DNA from: Candidatus Puniceispirillum sp.
GTDB lineage: Bacteria > Pseudomonadota > Alphaproteobacteria > Puniceispirillales > Puniceispirillaceae
DNA: 8,704 bases
NCBI GenBank assembly: GCA_016778825.1
Contig: JADHOU010000051.1
Span: forward strand, 1-8,704
Direction of reading: 5' to 3'
A program made the translations under genes and the position numbers. Numbering within the stretch: position 1 is the first letter of the stretch; each line of letters begins with the position of its first letter. Shown here piece by piece: positions 1 to 5,608 of this stretch. The notes beneath the pieces were generated by a model. The model saw only the letters and a program-made list of their open reading frames with translations. It did no database searches and had not been told where the DNA came from.

Positions 1-196
1 CGAGAATGATCTGGACAAGGGTGAACCGCGTCAAATCTTGGCCATTTTTTGCGTCAACAACCCGAAAATCGAGGCTGTTTTTCACCATCAGCTTTAAATC
101 ATCGATGGTGACATATCGCGATGCGTTGGTGTCATAGAGGCGGCGATTCGCATATTTGCGGATGACCACTTGATTTGCGGCTTGTTTTGGCGTCAT
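1..196 (-). CDS. phaR: PhaR, polyhydroxyalkanoate synthesis repressor (N-terminal part, cut by window edge)
   Basis: The reverse strand encodes a protein containing VIRKYANRRLYDTNASRYV followed by TIDDL, VVDAKNGQDLTR and LVQIIL. This is the highly conserved PHB/PHA accumulation regulator DNA-binding domain (PhaR N-terminus). In known systems PhaR represses phasin genes and its own gene, and is released when it binds PHA granules. About 65 residues are visible and the rest lies left of base 1. I chose ATG at 196-194 because a GAG lies six bases before it and because family members have only a short leader before the VIRKYANRRLY block. ATGs at 202 and 226 are in frame and would add 2 or 10 residues (start MLPYAISE), but neither has a good ribosome binding site. 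The gene diverges from the methyltransferase gene across a region rich in TGC/GCA repeats. Recognition is from the domain sequence; autoregulation here is inference. Confidence 0.93.
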   Translation of the reverse strand, partial: MTPKQAANQVVIRKYANRRLYDTNASRYVTIDDLKLMVKNSLDFRVVDAKNGQDLTRFTLVQIIL

Positions 197-259
197 AAAC
201 ATCTCGGAAATGGCGTAAGGCAACATGGCTAGCAAATGTTTGCCAAAGACGCAATGTTG

Positions 260-319
260 CAGTGCAAAATAATTTTTTGCACTGTAGGTTCTAATTTCTG
301 ACAAAATAAATGCAGTGCA
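260..319. promoter_or_regulatory. Putative PhaR-type operator: inverted repeat plus a third CAGTGCA copy
   Basis: CAGTGCAAAA at 260-269 and TTTTGCACTG at 275-284 form a perfect 10-bp inverted repeat around a 5-base AT spacer. A third CAGTGCA (within TGCAGTGCA) lies at 313-319 in direct orientation to the first arm. PhaR proteins are known to bind TGC/GCA-rich sites upstream of phaP and phaR in Paracoccus and relatives, so a TGC-rich palindrome in front of a phaR gene is a natural candidate for an autoregulatory operator. The position would also allow control of the divergent methyltransferase gene. The repeat is seen directly; the identity of the bound protein is inferred. The hairpin has no G/C-rich core and is not placed to be a terminator of any gene. 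Confidence 0.55.
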
Positions 320-340
320 GCAAAAGGGTGATCAAGACTG

Positions 341-1081
341 ATGTATGATGATATCGCCAAATTTAACCAGTTTTATCAAGCGAGGCTTGGGCAAAATGTT
401 GCTGATCTCATTCGGCGTCAGCTTGACCTGTTCTGGCATGTCGGATCACCGTTGCCATCGGCCTTTTTAGGATATGCCCAGCCTTTTCTTGATCCAAAAC
501 CGCCAATACCGCTTGGGCTTATGCCAGCGCGCCGAGGCGCGGTTTCTTGGCCAAAATCATCATCGGTTCACAATTGCCTTGTCGATCCGCTAAATCTTCC
601 GCTTCCCGATGTTCATCTTAACCGTCTTTTGCTGGTTCATGCTTTGGAATTTGAACATGATCCCGGGCAATGTCTTGATGAATGTTGGCGGGTTCTTGAT
701 GGTGCCGGACGATTGTTGGTGATTGTGCCAAACCGAAGCGGGCTCTGGGCCAAGGCCGAACGCACGCCCTTCGGGCATGGCCGTCCCTATTCCGACCGCC
801 AACTTCGCCGATTATTGCAGGGACATGGATTTATCCCGCGTCAAACCCGCCGAATTGCATTTATGCCGCCTTTGGCGCGCCCGTTTTTCCAGCGTTTTGC
901 GCCAGCGATTGAACGAATCGGCAGCCGCTGGTGGCCAGCAATGGGCGGCGTTCTTCTTGTCGAGGCTGATAAAATGCTCTATGCACCTTCGGGAAAGACA
1001 AGTAGACTGCAACGCCGTGAAACCGCCGCTACGCCTGTCTTGGTGGGGCAATCTCGCGGGGCGTTGTCGCCAAAAATTTGA
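341..1081 (+). CDS. Class I SAM-dependent methyltransferase family protein (degenerate SAM motif I)
   Basis: This 246-residue protein matches, from memory, a family common in alphaproteobacteria and often near aromatic amino acid or gloB genes. Visible landmarks are FYQARLGQ near residues 11-18, LGYAQPFL at 43-50, MPARRGAVSWP at 61-71, LPLPD at 86-90, LLLVHALEFEHDP at 96-108, ECWRVLDGAGRLLVIVPNRSGLWA at 114-137, RTPFGHGRPYS at 141-151 and GVLLVEADKMLYA at 203-215. The WRVL-pG-G-LLVIVPN block is the usual methyltransferase-11 core (motifs III/IV). The glycine-rich SAM motif I expected near residues 40-47 is weak, so activity is uncertain. The substrate is unknown. ATG at 341 is the first in-frame start, with a purine-rich AAAAGGG about 13 bases upstream, which is rather far. 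It diverges from phaR and is followed 87 bases later by the chorismate mutase on the same strand, possibly as an operon. Confidence 0.82.
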   Translation: MYDDIAKFNQFYQARLGQNVADLIRRQLDLFWHVGSPLPSAFLGYAQPFLDPKPPIPLGLMPARRGAVSWPKSSSVHNCLVDPLNLPLPDVHLNRLLLVHALEFEHDPGQCLDECWRVLDGAGRLLVIVPNRSGLWAKAERTPFGHGRPYSDRQLRRLLQGHGFIPRQTRRIAFMPPLARPFFQRFAPAIERIGSRWWPAMGGVLLVEADKMLYAPSGKTSRLQRRETAATPVLVGQSRGALSPKI

Positions 1082-1168
1082 ATCGCGGCCGCGGCCATAT
1101 CTGGCTGAAAACCGCATAGCATGGCCTTGATCGAAGGATATTGGTTTAGAAGGCTGGGAACATTGGGT

Positions 1169-1861
1169 ATGAGTGAAGATCTGAACCAATTACGAAGTGC
1201 CATCGATAATCTTGATAATGAGATTTTACAGGTCTTGGCCAAGCGCATGAAATTATCCGATCAGGTGATTGCCGCCAAAAACGGTGCCGTGGCCTTTCGC
1301 CCGGGGCGCGAGGCCGCCTTGGTGCGCAAGCTTGTGATCAACAACGAGTCCAATGGCCATGATTTATCACCATCGGTTATTCTAGGTGTGTGGCGACAGA
1401 TAATGGCCGCCAGCCTAAGCCGGCAAAATGGCGATCTGGCCTTTGCCGTCCATGACATGGTGATGCCGGCTGCTGCTTGGCATATGGGAAGCGCGCTTGC
1501 GGCAACAAGCTTTGATCAAATGACGCCGCTATTAGATGCGGTCGCCTCAGCGCAATGCCGTTACGGGCTGGTGCCTGCCAATCATGACATTGCGGCGCTT
1601 TTAACCGCGCTGGATCAGCATCAGCATCTATCGATTATCGCCCGCACCCCGCTTTATGATATGCCAGCATTGCATCCTGCCTATATTATCGCCGATTACT
1701 TGCCAGACCCGTCGGGTGATGACATAAGCCTTTATGCTGTGCCAACGGCAGATGGTTTTGCCCTGACAATGATTGATGGTCATCATGGCAATAACGCTGT
1801 GGTCGATGCGCCAGCCAATCTGCCGCGCGACGCCCGTCTTGTTGGAATCTATGCACGCTAG
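1169..1861 (+). CDS. Chorismate mutase (AroQ class) with C-terminal PDT-like region
   Basis: The enzyme converts chorismate to prephenate in the cytoplasm, the first step towards tyrosine and phenylalanine. Residues 1-85 form the helical AroQ domain: LRSAIDNLD, AKRM, AAK and FRPGREA. Arg9, Arg26 and Lys37 have the same spacing (17 and 11) as Arg11, Arg28 and Lys39 of the E. coli enzyme, and Arg47-Glu48 correspond to its Arg51-Glu52. Residues about 90-230 are an extra region, seen in alphaproteobacterial chorismate mutases, that ends around LPDPSGDD; it recalls a degraded prephenate-dehydratase or periplasmic-binding fold and has no catalytic motif I can name. ATG at 1169 gives 230 residues, with CTGGGA about ten bases upstream. 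An in-frame ATG at 1121 would add 16 residues (MALIEGYW...) that precede the usual family start and lack a binding site. tyrC follows after 54 bases on the same strand, suggesting co-transcription. Confidence 0.88.
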   Translation: MSEDLNQLRSAIDNLDNEILQVLAKRMKLSDQVIAAKNGAVAFRPGREAALVRKLVINNESNGHDLSPSVILGVWRQIMAASLSRQNGDLAFAVHDMVMPAAAWHMGSALAATSFDQMTPLLDAVASAQCRYGLVPANHDIAALLTALDQHQHLSIIARTPLYDMPALHPAYIIADYLPDPSGDDISLYAVPTADGFALTMIDGHHGNNAVVDAPANLPRDARLVGIYAR

Positions 1862-1915
1862 ACACTAGCAAAGCTTGATGGCTGAACAGCAAAGATATGG
1901 AATGAAAGCAGAAGA

Positions 1916-2794
1916 ATGACAGTGATTTACGACAAGGTAGCGGTGATTGGCATGGGGCTGATTGGCGCGTCGATTGCGCTTGCGGCGCGGCGTGGCGAGC
2001 TTGCGACAACGATTATTGGCAGTGACCAATCGCCCGAAGTGGCAGCCGTGGCCGCGCGTCTCCAGCTTGTCGACTCATTCGAGGCCGATGCGGTGCATGC
2101 GGTTGCTGATGCCGATCTTGTCATTCTGGCGGTGCCCGTTGGCGCGGTTGGTAAAATCGCTGAACAGATTGTGCCCCATATGAAATCGGGCGCGGTGCTA
2201 ACCGATACCGGATCAACCAAACGATCGGTTGTTCGTGATGTTGCCCCGCATTTGCGCGATGATATTATCTGGTTGCCATCGCATCCGCTTGCCGGAACCG
2301 AACATTCAGGACCGGGTGCCGGATTTGAATCGCTTTTTGATGAACGCTATTGGATTATTCTGCCGCTTGACGCTGATGAAGCTGATATTGCGCGGTTTGA
2401 ATCCTTTATCACCGGTCTTGGTTCAGTAACCGAGCGGATGAGCCCTGATTACCATGACAAGGTGTTGGCGCTCACTTCGCATCTACCCCATTTGATTGCC
2501 TATACGATTGTTGGCACGGCTGTTGATCTGGAAACACAGCTTAAAAATGATGTGATCCGCTTTTCGGCGTCAGGATTTCGCGATTTTACGCGCATTGCCG
2601 CGTCTGATCCGGTGATGTGGCGTGATGTGTTTTTGAATAATGATACTGCTGTTCTTGAGATGCTGCAGCGTTTTTCCGAGGACCTTAGCTATCTTCAGCG
2701 CGCCATTCGCTGGCAAGAAGGTGACAAGCTGGAAGCATTATTTTCGCGCACCCGCGAAATCCGCCGATCAATCATTGATGCGGGTCAGGATTAA
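1916..2794 (+). CDS. tyrC: Prephenate/arogenate dehydrogenase
   Basis: This 292-residue enzyme oxidatively decarboxylates prephenate (to 4-hydroxyphenylpyruvate) or arogenate (to tyrosine) with NAD(P)+. The N-terminal Rossmann fold is clear: VAVIGMGLIGASIA, with the dinucleotide loop GMGLIG at 12-17, and LVILAVPVG at 68-76. TDTGSTK at 96-102, SHPLAGTEHSGPG at 122-134, LTSHLPH at 186-192 and GFRDFTRIAASDP at 220-232 are the conserved substrate-site motifs of the TyrA/TyrC family, with the expected histidines. The length fits a stand-alone TyrC, with no fused chorismate mutase or ACT domain. The start ATG follows AGCAGAAGA, a modest binding site. Cofactor and substrate preference cannot be read from the sequence. 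It follows the chorismate mutase directly, so the two steps are probably co-expressed. Its last 27 bases overlap the end of the opposing YdcF-family gene. Confidence 0.94.
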   Translation: MTVIYDKVAVIGMGLIGASIALAARRGELATTIIGSDQSPEVAAVAARLQLVDSFEADAVHAVADADLVILAVPVGAVGKIAEQIVPHMKSGAVLTDTGSTKRSVVRDVAPHLRDDIIWLPSHPLAGTEHSGPGAGFESLFDERYWIILPLDADEADIARFESFITGLGSVTERMSPDYHDKVLALTSHLPHLIAYTIVGTAVDLETQLKNDVIRFSASGFRDFTRIAASDPVMWRDVFLNNDTAVLEMLQRFSEDLSYLQRAIRWQEGDKLEALFSRTREIRRSIIDAGQD

Positions 2795-3418
2795 ATTGGC
2801 CATTGGCTCGGTTAGATATTTTGCATATTCGCGGGCTAAAAGCCGGATGATTGGTGGGGTTTTCCACCAGATATCCAGATCTAGATCATCGGGGCTAACC
2901 GGCCAGTAAGACAGCGCAATATCGGGCAATGTTCGGGTGAAAATGGCTTTGGCGCGGGGCATGTGATAATTCGCCGTCACCAATAGCAATGATGTGAACC
3001 CATTTGCCTGCGCCCATTTGCCGGCGGCAACCGCATTCCCCCTTGTATCGACTGCCTGAAATTCCAGCTTGACGCAGCATGCAAGAAGGGCTGTTTCACG
3101 CGGGTTTAATTTCAATTCATCGGCAAGAATGGCTTTGCTGACCCCTTGCCCGACGCCTGACACCAAAAGCGCTGTGCCAGCACCGCTTTGTAACAGATTA
3201 AACCCATCGGCAAGCCGTTGCTGGCCGCCGGTGATCACGACAATGCCGTCAGTGGCGGTGGCAGCGGTCGTGATCGTAGGCGACGCTGGTTTGGGAAGGG
3301 TATGAACAAAATGCTGAAGGCCAGCCATGAAGAAGGCACATCCGAGAAGCAGGACGATCAATAGTGATTTTGCCGCCATCTTGGTCTTTGCCAATGAAAC
3401 TGTTTTAAACCGCATCAT
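2768..3418 (-). CDS. YdcF/DUF218 family membrane-anchored protein
   Basis: A 216-residue protein with an N-terminal hydrophobic helix at about residues 18-36 (SLLIVLLLGCAFFMAGLQ), followed by a soluble domain expected outside the cytoplasm. Domain motifs are GIVVITGGQQRLADG at 58-72, ALLVSGVG at 83-90, DTRGNAV at 124-130, LLLVTANYHMPRA at 144-156 and WPVSP at 172-176, all typical of the DUF218 fold (YdcF, SanA and ElyC relatives). Family members are linked to envelope or peptidoglycan precursor homeostasis, but the reaction is unknown. Tandem ATGs at 3418 and 3415 are the likely starts; a TTG at 3460 would add 14 polar residues. No clear ribosome binding site is seen. The 3' end overlaps tyrC by 27 bases, tail to tail. 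In many alphaproteobacteria this gene sits beside ftsE/ftsX; here it faces away from the zinc-ribbon gene directly. Confidence 0.85.
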   Translation of the reverse strand: MMRFKTVSLAKTKMAAKSLLIVLLLGCAFFMAGLQHFVHTLPKPASPTITTAATATDGIVVITGGQQRLADGFNLLQSGAGTALLVSGVGQGVSKAILADELKLNPRETALLACCVKLEFQAVDTRGNAVAAGKWAQANGFTSLLLVTANYHMPRAKAIFTRTLPDIALSYWPVSPDDLDLDIWWKTPPIIRLLAREYAKYLTEPMANLILTRIND

Positions 3419-3525
3419 AGGGCTATTGATAATATGAATTCGGCCAGAATGGCTAGGCAAATTTGCGATTGGGCTATTTGTGCAAAATCTTGCTTGCAGT
3501 AGAAATAAATTAGAAAACGCTAAAC

Positions 3526-3532
3526 AAAGAGG
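3526..3532 (+). promoter_or_regulatory. Ribosome binding site deciding the start of the zinc-ribbon gene
   Basis: AAAGAGG is the only strong Shine-Dalgarno-like sequence near the 5' end of the open frame. It points to initiation at ATA (3538) or CTG (3541) rather than at ATG 3622, where no comparable site is seen. This supports a zinc ribbon with all four cysteines. Confidence 0.6.
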
Positions 3533-3540
3533 CCGCTATA

Positions 3541-4131
3541 CTGCTGACCTGCCCACAATGCGAAACGATTTTCCGCGTTGATCGTCTTCGCCTGCATCCG
3601 GCAGGACGGCCCATTCATTGCATGATTTGTGATCATATTTGGACAGCGCGACTTGTAACCAGCGGCGACCGGCAGGATATGCCGAACTTTACTTCATATC
3701 TTTATAACTTCCGTTTGCCGGTGATTGTGGTTCTGATTTGCGCTGGGTTAATGACATCACTTATCAAAGGCCGCGGCACTCTGACCGCCTATTTCCCCGG
3801 ATTTATAGTCGGCTTTTACTGGATTGGTCTTCCCATATTGCCGCCGATTGACACGCTTCTTGTGGTTAATCTTGACGGGTCTTACGCTGGTGAGATGCTG
3901 CGTCTTCGCGGCGCGCTTCGCAATGTTGGATCATGGTCTTGGCATGCTGCGCCATTGCGGGTTCGGGTAACGAGTCCGGATGGGGTGATTTTGAATGAAA
4001 CCATAATCAGGCCCGATGACCCGATCATTGCCACTAATCAGCAAAGCCCATTTTTTGTACAGCTTGATATTGATTCAGGTGCCAAGGCCGAAGTCAGCGT
4101 CATTCCGATTTCATGGTCTATTTTTGACTAG
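3541..4131 (+). CDS. Zinc-ribbon (MJ0042) / DUF3426-like membrane protein with a non-ATG start
   Basis: The frame starts with LTCPQCETIFRVDR and, 20 residues later, IHCMICDHIW: four cysteines (Cys4, 7, 27, 30) of the MJ0042 zinc ribbon. Two hydrophobic segments follow (about 58-76 and 81-104). The C-terminal part, with LRLRGALRNVGS, APLRVRVTSPDGVIL and FFVQLDI, resembles the DUF3426 beta-sandwich. Function is unknown. The first in-frame ATG, at 3622, falls inside the zinc ribbon and would remove its first two cysteines, so it cannot be the true start of an intact protein. The frame is open only from 3514, after a TAG. AAAGAGG at 3526-3532 is a good ribosome binding site, followed five bases later by ATA (3538) and eight by CTG (3541). 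I annotate CTG, giving 196 residues. ATA would give one more and matches the usual position of Met in relatives, so an ATG-to-ATA change or read error is also possible. It ends three bases from the opposing lysA. Confidence 0.82.
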   Translation: MLTCPQCETIFRVDRLRLHPAGRPIHCMICDHIWTARLVTSGDRQDMPNFTSYLYNFRLPVIVVLICAGLMTSLIKGRGTLTAYFPGFIVGFYWIGLPILPPIDTLLVVNLDGSYAGEMLRLRGALRNVGSWSWHAAPLRVRVTSPDGVILNETIIRPDDPIIATNQQSPFFVQLDIDSGAKAEVSVIPISWSIFD

Positions 4132-4134
4132 GGA

Positions 4135-5412
4135 TCAGTTTTTTGCCGCTGAGGTAAAATCGGGAATTGATTCATCATTGATCATTTCTGCAATGGGTCG
4201 TGCACCGCGCAACAGATGCGTTTTGCCGTCAAGAACCATCACTTCGGCGGCAGGTGATCGGCTGTTATAGCTTGAGGCCATGACCGCACCATAAGCGCCA
4301 GCCGACAACACTGCCAACGCATCGCCATTGGTCAGATCGGGCATATCGCGGTCAAGTCCAAGATAATCGCCCGTTTCGCAAACAGGTCCAACAATATCGG
4401 CCTTGCCGATTGATGGCTGTGGTGCGGCAATTGGCCAAATGGCGTGATGCGCCTCGTATAAGGTTGGCCGCAACAGGTCATTCATCGCGGCATCGACAAT
4501 AACGAATCGCTTATTATCGCCCTGTTTGACATAAATGACCTTGGTCACTAGAACGCCATTATTGGCAATGATGGCGCGACCAGGCTCGAACCCAAGGGTA
4601 AAGCCCTGATTCTTGAAAAGACGCTCGACCAGCTTGCCATAGGCGGTGAAATCGGTGGGGTCAGCCATGTCATAATCAACCCCAACGCCGCCGCCAAGAT
4701 CAAGATTCGGGACGGGCATTCCGGCATTGCGTAATTCTTTGGCAAGCATCAAAAGCGCCGAATAGGCTGCTTCAAAAGGCGCGAGATTGCGAATTTGTGA
4801 TCCGATATGAACGGCCAGACCGGCAGGCCGAATATGTGGGTCATCGCACACAACTCGGTAAAGATCGCTTGCTTCGCGCTGGTCGGTTGAGATGCCGAAT
4901 TTGGTATCGCGCTGACCGGTTGAAATTTTCGCGTGGGTTCCTGGATTGACATCAACGTTCACCCGCAACGCCACGGGTGCCACAACGTCCATATCGGCGG
5001 CAATCGCACTAATCGCGGCGACTTCGGGAATCGATTCGGCATTGATCTGGCCAATGCCGCAAGCCAATGCTTGACGGATATCATCATCGGTTTTGCCAAC
5101 GCCAGAAAATACCACATCTGCCGGATCAATACCGGCGGCTTGCGCGCGCGCCAATTCACCCGAAGACACAATATCCATGCCGCCGCCAAGCCGCCCGATA
5201 AGCGCCAAAACCCCAAGTGCGGAATTTGCTTTCATGGCGAAATGCACCTTGCCAGATACCGGTGCCACTGCGGCTTGAAACTGGGTAAAGGCCTCGGTGA
5301 TGCCGGTGCCTGAATAGACATAAAGCGGCGATCCATAGGTTGCGGTGATTTTGGCAAGGGACAGACCGTCAACGCATAGCTGTTGGCTGTCATCACGGTA
5401 AAAAGCGCACAT
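4135..5412 (-). CDS. lysA: Diaminopimelate decarboxylase
   Basis: The enzyme removes CO2 from meso-diaminopimelate to make L-lysine, the last step of the pathway, in the cytoplasm with pyridoxal phosphate. It is a fold-type III alanine-racemase-like barrel plus a C-terminal beta domain. VHFAMKAN holds the PLP lysine (Lys61); other family motifs are HIGSQ at 202-206, LDLGGGVGVDY at 238-247 (phosphate-binding glycines), GFEPGRAI at 274-281, GPVCETGDYL at 342-351 with the active-site Cys345, and SAGAYGAVMAS at 370-380 with Tyr374. With ATG at 5412 the protein has 425 residues, the usual length, and begins MCAFYRDD like relatives. The longer upstream reading would cover the lptM gene in another frame and is not real. 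TTAGGAG lies about 11 bases before the ATG. It is the third gene of argH-lptM-lysA, with 28 bases between it and lptM. Confidence 0.96.
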   Translation of the reverse strand: MCAFYRDDSQQLCVDGLSLAKITATYGSPLYVYSGTGITEAFTQFQAAVAPVSGKVHFAMKANSALGVLALIGRLGGGMDIVSSGELARAQAAGIDPADVVFSGVGKTDDDIRQALACGIGQINAESIPEVAAISAIAADMDVVAPVALRVNVDVNPGTHAKISTGQRDTKFGISTDQREASDLYRVVCDDPHIRPAGLAVHIGSQIRNLAPFEAAYSALLMLAKELRNAGMPVPNLDLGGGVGVDYDMADPTDFTAYGKLVERLFKNQGFTLGFEPGRAIIANNGVLVTKVIYVKQGDNKRFVIVDAAMNDLLRPTLYEAHHAIWPIAAPQPSIGKADIVGPVCETGDYLGLDRDMPDLTNGDALAVLSAGAYGAVMASSYNSRSPAAEVMVLDGKTHLLRGARPIAEMINDESIPDFTSAAKN

Positions 5413-5440
5413 AATGGCGATTGCTCCTAAAGCGCCAAAC

Positions 5441-5578
5441 CTAGCTGGCGGGGGTTTCGGTCTGGCTTGTGGCCGTAATTTTAGATGGCCGATAAGGATC
5501 ACCGCGCTTGCCACAGGTGGCAAGGCCAAGCATTAGCATCAGGCCGATCAGGCTGCCTAGAATAAGTTTGCGTTGCAT
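5441..5578 (-). CDS. lptM: LptM-like small lipoprotein (YifL family)
   Basis: A 45-residue ORF begins MQRKLILGSLIGLMLMLGLA and continues TCGKRGDPYRPSK before a short Thr/Gln-rich tail ending in PAS. The Arg-Lys start, hydrophobic stretch and LATC lipobox mark a lipoprotein signal with the modified Cys at residue 22. The block after it, CGKRGDPYRP, matches the CGxKGPLyxP-type segment of LptM/YifL proteins. In E. coli LptM assists oxidative maturation of the LptD-LptE lipopolysaccharide translocon at the outer membrane. Position between argH and lysA is also typical for this family (in E. coli it lies beside dapF). AAAGGAG five bases before the ATG is an excellent ribosome binding site. Thr at the -1 position of the lipobox is less usual than Gly, Ala or Ser. 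The gene is short and easily missed by automatic annotation; identity is by motif and context. Confidence 0.85.
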   Translation of the reverse strand: MQRKLILGSLIGLMLMLGLATCGKRGDPYRPSKITATSQTETPAS

Positions 5579-5608
5579 AGCGACTCCTTTAACCGGGGTG
5601 ATCTTGCT

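Noticed and set aside
227..340. Sigma-70 promoters for phaR and the methyltransferase gene
   Set aside because: Several TTGCAC/TTGTCA-like and AT-rich hexamers exist, but none has convincing spacing and both boxes, so I do not place a promoter.
1084..1096. Overlapping palindromes CGCGGCCGCG and GGCCGCGGCC between two genes
   Set aside because: Too short and lacking a loop and T-run to be a terminator; likely chance in GC-rich sequence, though it includes a NotI site.
1121..1168. Longer N-terminus for the chorismate mutase from ATG 1121
   Set aside because: No ribosome binding site, and the 16 extra residues precede the usual AroQ start; ATG 1169 fits better.
812..1189. Long minus-strand open frame opposite the methyltransferase gene
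   Set aside because: Low-complexity, basic translation with no domain features; a shadow of the real coding frame.
3478..3496. TGTGCAAAA and TTGCTTGCAG before the zinc-ribbon gene as another PhaR site
   Set aside because: Not a clean palindrome and does not match CAGTGCA; chance similarity is likely.
4933..5313. 126-codon plus-strand open frame opposite lysA
   Set aside because: His/Asn/Arg-rich sequence without family motifs, wholly inside an unmistakable lysA.
5413..5529. N-terminal extension of lysA with a Pro/Arg-rich leader
   Set aside because: It is the lptM sequence read in another frame; relatives start at MCAFYRDD-like residues.
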